Assembly (NCBI RefSeq): GCF_900100275.1
Contig: NZ_FNET01000006.1
Location: 343,508-407,507 of the forward strand
Direction: 5' to 3'
DNA from: Lentzea albidocapillata subsp. violacea
GTDB taxonomy: Bacteria; Actinomycetota; Actinomycetes; Mycobacteriales; Pseudonocardiaceae
DNA: 64,000 nt
Part shown: positions 59,534 to 64,000 of the stretch, piece by piece
Layout of the letters: each line of letters opens with the position of its first letter
Position numbering within the stretch: the first letter of the stretch is position 1
Translations under genes and position numbers: made by a program
Notes under the pieces: generated by a model
What the model saw: only the letters and a program-made list of their open reading frames with translations
What the model was told of the DNA's origin: nothing
Databases searched by the model: none

Positions 59534-59872
59534 GTGAAGTACATGCTGTTGATCTACGCGGCCTCTGACCAGCAGGCCAGCTGCACGGTCGAGGACTGGA
59601 TCGCCTACGAGAAGGAGATGAGGGACGCGGGCGTCCTGGTCTCCGGGCACTCGCTGGCCGACCTGGTCACCGCGACCACCGTCCAGGTCGGCCAGGACGG
59701 CAGGCGCACCGTCACCGACGGGCCGTTCGCCGAGACCCGGGAGGTGCTGGGCGGCTACGACATCATCGACGTGCCCGACCTCGACGCGGCGCTGGAGTGG
59801 GCGGCGAAGTGTCCCGGCTCGCGTGACGGCGGGGCGGTCGTCGTGCGGCCGATCGCCGAGTTCGACTTCTGA
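59534..59872 (+). CDS. YciI-like DGPF domain protein
   Basis: 112 residues. Landmarks are KYMLLIYA at the start, TVTDGPFAETREVLGGYDI (the DGPF motif) and VVRPIAEFDF at the end. DGPF proteins are the usual partners and targets of ECF42 sigma factors, and their biochemical role is unknown. GAGGAGGG precedes the GTG. The gene stops four bases before the sigma-factor gene. Confidence 0.92.
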   Translation: MKYMLLIYAASDQQASCTVEDWIAYEKEMRDAGVLVSGHSLADLVTATTVQVGQDGRRTVTDGPFAETREVLGGYDIIDVPDLDAALEWAAKCPGSRDGGAVVVRPIAEFDF

Positions 59873-59876
59873 GCAC

Positions 59877-61055
59877 ATGAACGTCGAGCAGGTGTTCCGG
59901 GAGGAGCGCGGCAGGCTGCTCGCGACGCTGGTCAAGCGCTTCGGCGACCTCGACCTGGCCGAGGAGGTCACCTCCGACGCCATCGAGGCGGCGCTGAAGC
60001 ACTGGCCGGTGGACGGGGTGCCGGACCGGCCCGGCGCGTGGTTGCTCACGACCGCGCGCCGCAAGGCCGTCGACCGGTTGCGACGTGATCAGGTCTACGC
60101 GGCCCGGCTGGCGTTGCTACAGGTGGAGGTCGACCGCGCGGATCCGCAGGTGAGGGACGGCCTGCCGGACGAGCGGCTGGAGTTGTTCTTCACGTGCGCG
60201 CACCCGGCGCTGGCCGAGGAGGATCGCGGCGCGCTGACGTTGCGCTGCCTGGCCGGCTTCACGACGCCCGAGGTCGCGCGGGCCTACCTGGTGCCGGTCA
60301 CGACCATGCAGCAGCGGATCGTGCGCGCGAAGAAGAAGATCAAGGAGGCGCGCATCCCGTTCCGCGTGCCGGACCCGCACGAACTCCCGGAACGCCTGCC
60401 CGGCGTGCTGCAGGCCGTCTACTCGATCTTCACCGAGGGCTACGCGGCCCAGCGCGACGAACTGGCCGGCGAGGCCATCCGGCTCGCGCGGATCCTGCGG
60501 GGCCTGCTGCCCGACCGCGAGGTCACCGGGCTGCTGGCGTTGATGCTGCTGATCCACGCCCGCCGCGACGCCCGTGCCGAGCTGCTGGAGGACCAGGACC
60601 GCGCGCTCTGGGACCGCGACATGATCAACGAGGGCAGCGCGCTGGCCGAACGGGCGCTGACGGGCGGGCACGGTCCGTACGGCGTGCAGGCGGCGATCAA
60701 CGCGTTGCACGACGAGGCGCCGGACTTCGACAGCACCGACTGGCCGCAGATCGTGGCGCTCTACGACGTGCTGACCAAGCTCACTCCGTCGCCCGTCGTC
60801 GCACTCAACAGGGCCGCCGCGATCGCCATGCGCGACGGCGCCGAGACCGGCCTCGCGTTGCTCGACGCGCTAGCCGGTGAACCCAGGTTGCGCGACTACC
60901 ACCCGTACCGGGCGGCCCGCGCGGACCTGCTGCACCGCCTGGGCCGTGACGCCGAGGCGGCCCAGGCCTACCGCGAGGCCATCGCGCTCGCGGGCACCGA
61001 ATCCGAACAGGACTTCCTGCGCCGCAGGCTGACCGCCATCGAGGGGCGAGAATGA
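59877..61055 (+). CDS. ECF42-type RNA polymerase sigma factor with C-terminal TPR-like extension (DUF6596)
   Basis: 392 residues, about twice a standard ECF factor. Sigma region 2 lies in the first ~70 residues (ATLVKRFGDLDLAEEVTSDA; WLLTTARRKAVDRLRRDQ). Region 4 is at ~115-160 (LTLRCLAGFTTPEVARAYLV). The ~200-residue C-terminal extension (DUF6596 and tetratricopeptide-like helices, e.g. LNRAAAIAMRDGAETGLALL and DAEAAQAYREAIALAGTESE) is typical of ECF42. No anti-sigma gene is present; the extension is thought to take over control. It overlaps the next gene by four bases. Confidence 0.92.
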   Translation: MNVEQVFREERGRLLATLVKRFGDLDLAEEVTSDAIEAALKHWPVDGVPDRPGAWLLTTARRKAVDRLRRDQVYAARLALLQVEVDRADPQVRDGLPDERLELFFTCAHPALAEEDRGALTLRCLAGFTTPEVARAYLVPVTTMQQRIVRAKKKIKEARIPFRVPDPHELPERLPGVLQAVYSIFTEGYAAQRDELAGEAIRLARILRGLLPDREVTGLLALMLLIHARRDARAELLEDQDRALWDRDMINEGSALAERALTGGHGPYGVQAAINALHDEAPDFDSTDWPQIVALYDVLTKLTPSPVVALNRAAAIAMRDGAETGLALLDALAGEPRLRDYHPYRAARADLLHRLGRDAEAAQAYREAIALAGTESEQDFLRRRLTAIEGRE

Positions 61056-61624
61056 TCATGAAGTGGCTGGAGGCCGAACGCCTGAGCGTCGCCGACCTCC
61101 TCGAAGACCTCACCGACGACGAGTGGCGGCGCGACACCCTCTGCGCCGGCTGGACCATGCAGACGATGGCCGCCCACCTGACCACGTCCACCCGCACGGG
61201 CTGGCGCGACGTGCTCACCGGCGTCGTCAGGGCGCGCTTCGACTGGGAGCGCATGGGGGACGAGCAAGCCCGCGCGATCGCCGCACGGTTCACCCGGTCG
61301 GAGTTGATCGCGCAGATCCGCGAGACCGCCGCCTCGCCGAAGCGCGCGCCGATGGCCGCCCCGATCGACCCGCTGGTCGACTTCCTCGTCCACGGCCAGG
61401 ACATCGCCCGCCCGCTGGGCCGCGTCCGCGAGATGCCGCTCGAACCGGCCCAGGCCGCCCTCGACCATGTGTTGAAGAGCCCGTTCTGGGGTGCTCGCAA
61501 GCGTTTCCGGGAGTCCGGAATCCCCGACCTTCCTGCCCCTGACCTGCTGATGATCGCCACCGGCCGGAAGTTGTCCACACCTGGGGACAACACTGTGGGC
61601 AACTCGAACACACGTTCGATCTAA
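61052..61624 (+). CDS. Maleylpyruvate isomerase-like (mycothiol-dependent enzyme, DinB-type) protein
   Basis: 190 residues. Opens EAERLSVADLLEDLTDDEWR with the conserved WTMQTMAAHLTTSTRTGW; the His (AAHL) and a later DFLVHGQDIARPLG His/Asp pair are the expected metal ligands. Such proteins use mycothiol or act as general metal-dependent hydrolases or transferases. Translationally coupled to the sigma factor through ATGA, so it belongs to the ECF42 operon. Its end carries three DnaA-box-like sequences. Confidence 0.88.
   Translation: MIMKWLEAERLSVADLLEDLTDDEWRRDTLCAGWTMQTMAAHLTTSTRTGWRDVLTGVVRARFDWERMGDEQARAIAARFTRSELIAQIRETAASPKRAPMAAPIDPLVDFLVHGQDIARPLGRVREMPLEPAQAALDHVLKSPFWGARKRFRESGIPDLPAPDLLMIATGRKLSTPGDNTVGNSNTRSI
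61571..61602. promoter_or_regulatory. Cluster of three DnaA-box-like sites
   Basis: TTGTCCACA at 61571-61579 on the plus strand, and on the minus strand TTGTCCCCA (61582-61590) and TTGCCCACA (61594-61602). The first is an exact actinobacterial DnaA box; the others differ by one base. They lie in the 3' end of the preceding gene, about 45 bases upstream of ffs and 170 upstream of dnaX. Confidence 0.5.
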
Positions 61625-61633
61625 GGGGTTCGC

Positions 61634-61639
61634 TACACT
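61634..61639 (+). promoter_or_regulatory. -10 element of the SRP RNA gene
   Basis: TACACT, six bases before the likely RNA 5' end. A weak -35 (GTTCGA) falls about 17 bases further upstream. Confidence 0.5.
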
Positions 61640-61644
61640 TGCGT

Positions 61645-61733
61645 CGGACCTCGTGCGGCACACATCTCGCGAACCTCCCCAGGGCCGGAAGGCAGCAAGG
61701 ATAAGCGGGCTCTGGTGGGTGCACGGGGTCCCC
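61645..61733 (+). ncRNA. ffs: Signal recognition particle RNA, small bacterial type
   Basis: The invariant domain IV hairpin is present: AGGGCCGGAAGGCAGCAAGG with the complementary CTCTGG downstream. Outer helix GGACCTCGTGC pairs with GCACGGGGTCC. A T5 run at 61734 ends the transcript. Its position right before dnaX is conserved in actinobacteria. The RNA guides the Ffh GTPase to membrane-protein signal sequences. Confidence 0.95.
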
Positions 61734-61755
61734 TTTTTGTGTCGGGGTCCACCGG

Positions 61756-61761
61756 TACTGT
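61756..61761 (+). promoter_or_regulatory. -10 element for leaderless dnaX transcription
   Basis: TACTGT seven bases before the dnaX GTG, the spacing at which actinobacterial messages begin at the start codon itself. No Shine-Dalgarno sequence is present. Confidence 0.5.
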
Positions 61762-61768
61762 CTGCGGC

Positions 61769-63847
61769 GTGGCGCTCGCTCTGTATCGCAAGTACCGTCC
61801 GGCCACGTTCTCCGAGGTCGTTGGCCAGGAGCACGTGACCGACCCGCTGCGCGTCGCCCTGTCGGCAGGCCGGGTGAACCACGCCTACCTGTTCTCGGGC
61901 CCACGCGGCTGCGGCAAGACGTCCTCGGCCCGAATCCTGGCCCGCTCGCTCAACTGCGTGCAGGGCCCGACGCCCGATCCGTGCGGCGAGTGCAACAGCT
62001 GCATAGGCCTCGCCCCGAACGGCTCCGGCACCGTCGACGTCGTCGAACTCGACGCGGCCTCGCACGGCGGTGTGGAAGACGCCCGCGACCTGCGTGACAA
62101 GGCCTTCTACGCCCCGGCCGAGTCCAAGTACCGCGTCTTCATCATCGACGAGGCGCACATGGTCACCACGCAGGGCTTCAACGCCCTGCTGAAGATCGTG
62201 GAAGAGCCGCCGGACCACCTGATCTTCATCTTCGCCACGACCGAGCCGGACAAGGTCCTCCCGACCATCCGCTCGCGCACGCACCACTACCCGTTCCGCC
62301 TGATCCCGCCCGGCGTCATGCGCTCCCTGCTCGAACGCAACTGCGCCGCCGAGGGCGTGGCGGTCGAACCCTCCGTCTTCCCGCTGGTGATCCGCGCGGG
62401 CGGCGGCTCGGCCCGAGACACCCAGTCAGTCATGGACCAGCTCCTCTCCGGCGCGGGCCCGGACGGCGTGAAGTACGAGCGAGCCCTCTCGCTCCTGGGC
62501 GTCACCGACTCGGCCCTGATCAACGACGTGGTAGACGGCCTCTCCGCAGGCGACGGCGCAGCGGTCTACGGCACCATCGACCGCCTGGTGGACGCCGGCC
62601 ACGACCCCCGCCGCTTCGCCTCCGACCTGCTGGACCGCCTCCGCGACCTGGTCCTGCTCTGCGCGGTCCCGGACGCCGCCGACCGCAACCTGGTCAGCGC
62701 CCCGGACGACGAGGTGGCCACCATGTCGGCCCAGGCAGAACGAATCGGCCCGGCAGCCCTAACCCGCTACGCCGAGATCGTCCACCAGGGCCTGGTCGAC
62801 ATGCGAGGAGCCACCGCCCCCCGCCTGCTGCTGGAACTCCTGGTCTCCCGAATGCTCCTGCCGTCGGTGAGCCAGTCGGAAGCCGCCCTACTCCAACGCC
62901 TCGAACAGCTGGAACGCCGCCCACCAGCAGCCATCGCGGCCTCAGGCGACCCCGCCGCTCCCGCAGGCGCCCCGGTCTTCACCCGCAGGTCCCAGCAGCC
63001 GGCGGACCAGCCCCCAGCCCAACCAGAACCCCAGCGCGCAGCCCCGGCCGCGTCCCAGCCCGCACCTGCCGCCAGCCCGGCGCCGGTAGCAGCGCCCACT
63101 CCGGTTCCAGCACAGCCCGCGACTCCGGCGCCGGTGGCAGCGCCCACTCCGGTTCCCGAGCAGCCCGCGCCCCCAACCCCGGCAGCCGCACCAGTCGCGT
63201 CCGCCGCACCCCCGCAGCCCGCCGCCCCCGTCGCCGCTGCTTCCACTCCTGCTTCCGGCGCCATGGACGCGACAGCGGTCCGCCGAATCTGGTCCGACCT
63301 GCTCGCCGCGGTCCGCGCGACCAGCCGCAGCACCGAGGCGATGCTGACCAACGCCGTGGTCAGCGAGGTGGACGGCAACGTAGTCACGATCACCCACACC
63401 TCAGCCCCGCTGGCCCGCCGCCTGGCCGAATCCCGCAACACCGAGGCCATCGCCACGGCCCTGGCCTCGGTACTGGGCGGCACCTGGCAGGTCCGCTGCA
63501 CCCACGGCACCCCAGGCGCCACCCCACAGCAGGCAACCCAGGCAAAGGCGGCCCGCCCGGCCCCCACCCGCCCAAGCCAGGCACAAAACCAGCAGACAAG
63601 CCCCCAGCCACAACCACAACAGGCGGCCCCACGCCCACCGGTCGACGACGTCCCACCCCCGCCGGAACCCCCGGAGCCGGACGACCCGCTCCCGCCGGAA
63701 CCGGACGACGAAGAAGCAATGCTGGCCGAGGCCGCCCGCCCGGCAGACCCAGGCACGGTGAACGAGCTCCAGGCCAAGGACCCGGAGTCGGTAGTGCTCC
63801 AACTACTGGCAGACGAACTGGGCGCCCGCCCCCTGAAGAAGGCCTAG
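61769..63847 (+). CDS. dnaX: DNA polymerase III subunit gamma/tau
   Basis: 692 residues. The AAA+ clamp-loader core is clear: Walker A GPRGCGKTSSARILA near residue 44, a zinc-binding cysteine group (PDPCGECNSC), Walker B with IIDEAHM and the sensor region FIFATTEPDKVLPTIRSR. Domain III ends near residue 380. A Pro/Ala/Gln-rich linker (about 390-500) follows, then a C-terminal tau-like part and an acidic end. No slippery A-run for the frameshift that makes gamma in E. coli is seen. The protein loads the sliding clamp and bridges replicase units. The GTG start has no ribosome binding site and is probably leaderless. Confidence 0.95.
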   Translation: MALALYRKYRPATFSEVVGQEHVTDPLRVALSAGRVNHAYLFSGPRGCGKTSSARILARSLNCVQGPTPDPCGECNSCIGLAPNGSGTVDVVELDAASHGGVEDARDLRDKAFYAPAESKYRVFIIDEAHMVTTQGFNALLKIVEEPPDHLIFIFATTEPDKVLPTIRSRTHHYPFRLIPPGVMRSLLERNCAAEGVAVEPSVFPLVIRAGGGSARDTQSVMDQLLSGAGPDGVKYERALSLLGVTDSALINDVVDGLSAGDGAAVYGTIDRLVDAGHDPRRFASDLLDRLRDLVLLCAVPDAADRNLVSAPDDEVATMSAQAERIGPAALTRYAEIVHQGLVDMRGATAPRLLLELLVSRMLLPSVSQSEAALLQRLEQLERRPPAAIAASGDPAAPAGAPVFTRRSQQPADQPPAQPEPQRAAPAASQPAPAASPAPVAAPTPVPAQPATPAPVAAPTPVPEQPAPPTPAAAPVASAAPPQPAAPVAAASTPASGAMDATAVRRIWSDLLAAVRATSRSTEAMLTNAVVSEVDGNVVTITHTSAPLARRLAESRNTEAIATALASVLGGTWQVRCTHGTPGATPQQATQAKAARPAPTRPSQAQNQQTSPQPQPQQAAPRPPVDDVPPPPEPPEPDDPLPPEPDDEEAMLAEAARPADPGTVNELQAKDPESVVLQLLADELGARPLKKA
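63080..63158 (+). repeat. In-gene duplication in the dnaX linker
   Basis: Two nearly identical copies of about 31 bases (GCGCCGGTAGCAGCGCCCAC and the bases following it) at about 63080 and 63127, encoding repeated PAPVAAPTPVP. Strain-variable linker length is likely. Confidence 0.75.
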
Positions 63848-64000
63848 CCGCAGGCAAGCAGTCCGAGCGCACGCTCATGGGCACGCATCCCATCCGCGAC
63901 GCCGGAGGCGAGCCGTCCTTACCGAACGTTCTGGGTGGGGTGGCTTCGTCACGAGTCGTGCCACAGCTCTTGCTGCATGGGTGAAGGGGTGTCAACTCGA
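63848..64000. other. Right-edge intergenic sequence
   Basis: 153 bases after dnaX with no recognisable gene start, terminator or RNA. Too little is present to tell what follows. Confidence 0.5.

Noticed and set aside
63061..63847. Programmed frameshift in dnaX that would make a separate gamma form.
   Set aside because: No A AAA AAG-type slippery sequence with a stem-loop is visible in the linker region.
1..64000. CRISPR arrays, prophage genes, biosynthetic gene clusters (PKS/NRPS) and riboswitches.
   Set aside because: No repeat-spacer pattern, phage structural or integrase genes, megasynthases or known riboswitch motifs were found on reading both strands.

Overview
The window is GC-rich, densely packed chromosomal DNA from an actinomycete. 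I read it as the order Pseudonocardiales (Lentzea/Saccharothrix/Actinosynnema-like). The grounds are frequent GTG/TTG starts, a proteasome activator ending GQYL, a PE/PPE/EspG type VII secretion cargo set, DUF397/Scr1-type regulators, chaplin-like and LAxTG sortase-anchored surface proteins, and an ECF42-type sigma factor beside a DGPF protein. From recall, the gene content also matches the M. tuberculosis stretches Rv3783-Rv3777 (rfbD, rfbE, bpa, Rv3778c, Rv3777) and Rv3772-Rv3721c (hisC2, tyrA, Rv3753c, tadA, dnaZX). The backbone is therefore an old conserved chromosomal arm with newer insertions. I see no phage, insertion sequence, CRISPR array or replication origin.

Layout. 0-10 kb: polysaccharide ABC exporter (Wzt partial, Wzm), a TylF-like methyltransferase, Bpa, a class V aminotransferase-fold protein with no PLP lysine, a second methyltransferase, quinone oxidoreductase, GNAT, a secreted M28 aminopeptidase and a large membrane protein. 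10-16.7 kb: tRNA-Ser(TGA), MarR, secreted 5'-nucleotidase, two small secreted proteins (one chaplin-like and sortase-tagged), a 0.5 kb non-coding stretch, a neutral zinc metallopeptidase, a scrambled M28 relic, VOC and AraC genes. 16.9-23 kb: two large paralogous sortase-anchored repeat proteins that share a promoter-proximal element. 23-30.4 kb: TSUP permease, HisC-like aminotransferase, a DLH-like protein, the PE/PPE/EspG operon and acetoacetyl-CoA synthetase.

30.5-46 kb: tRNA-Ser(GCT), tRNA-Arg(ACG), a methyltransferase, an SDR pseudogene, serine hydrolase, RNase Z, epimerase, an ATP-grasp protein, a HEAT-like protein, an orphan C5 DNA methyltransferase, a thioester-domain adhesin, a BNR-type secreted protein, a small antitoxin-like/glycolipid-binding pair, an XRE-DUF5753/DUF397 pair and an S9 peptidase. 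46-64 kb: a DUF4097/GbsR divergent pair with clear operators, thiolase, two tandem membrane-anchored FN3-like paralogs, TyrA, M20 hydrolase, the TadA pair, tRNA-Ser(CGA), a broken maleylpyruvate isomerase-like gene, an LTD/ExeM-type extracellular nuclease, GPP34, tRNA-Ser(GGA), the DGPF-ECF42-MPI operon, SRP RNA and dnaX.

Themes. The cell surface dominates: an exporter, four sortase substrates (LSKTG, LAKTG, LANTG, LASTG), a covalent thioester adhesin, type VII secretion cargo and secreted hydrolases. A second theme is translation: all four serine tRNA anticodon families, tadA, ffs and tRNA-Arg(ACG), the substrate of TadA. The best candidates for undescribed biology are the co-regulated pair of giant surface proteins, the tyrA-linked FN3 pair, the ATP-grasp/HEAT/C5-methyltransferase block and the terminator-bounded non-coding stretch near 14 kb.
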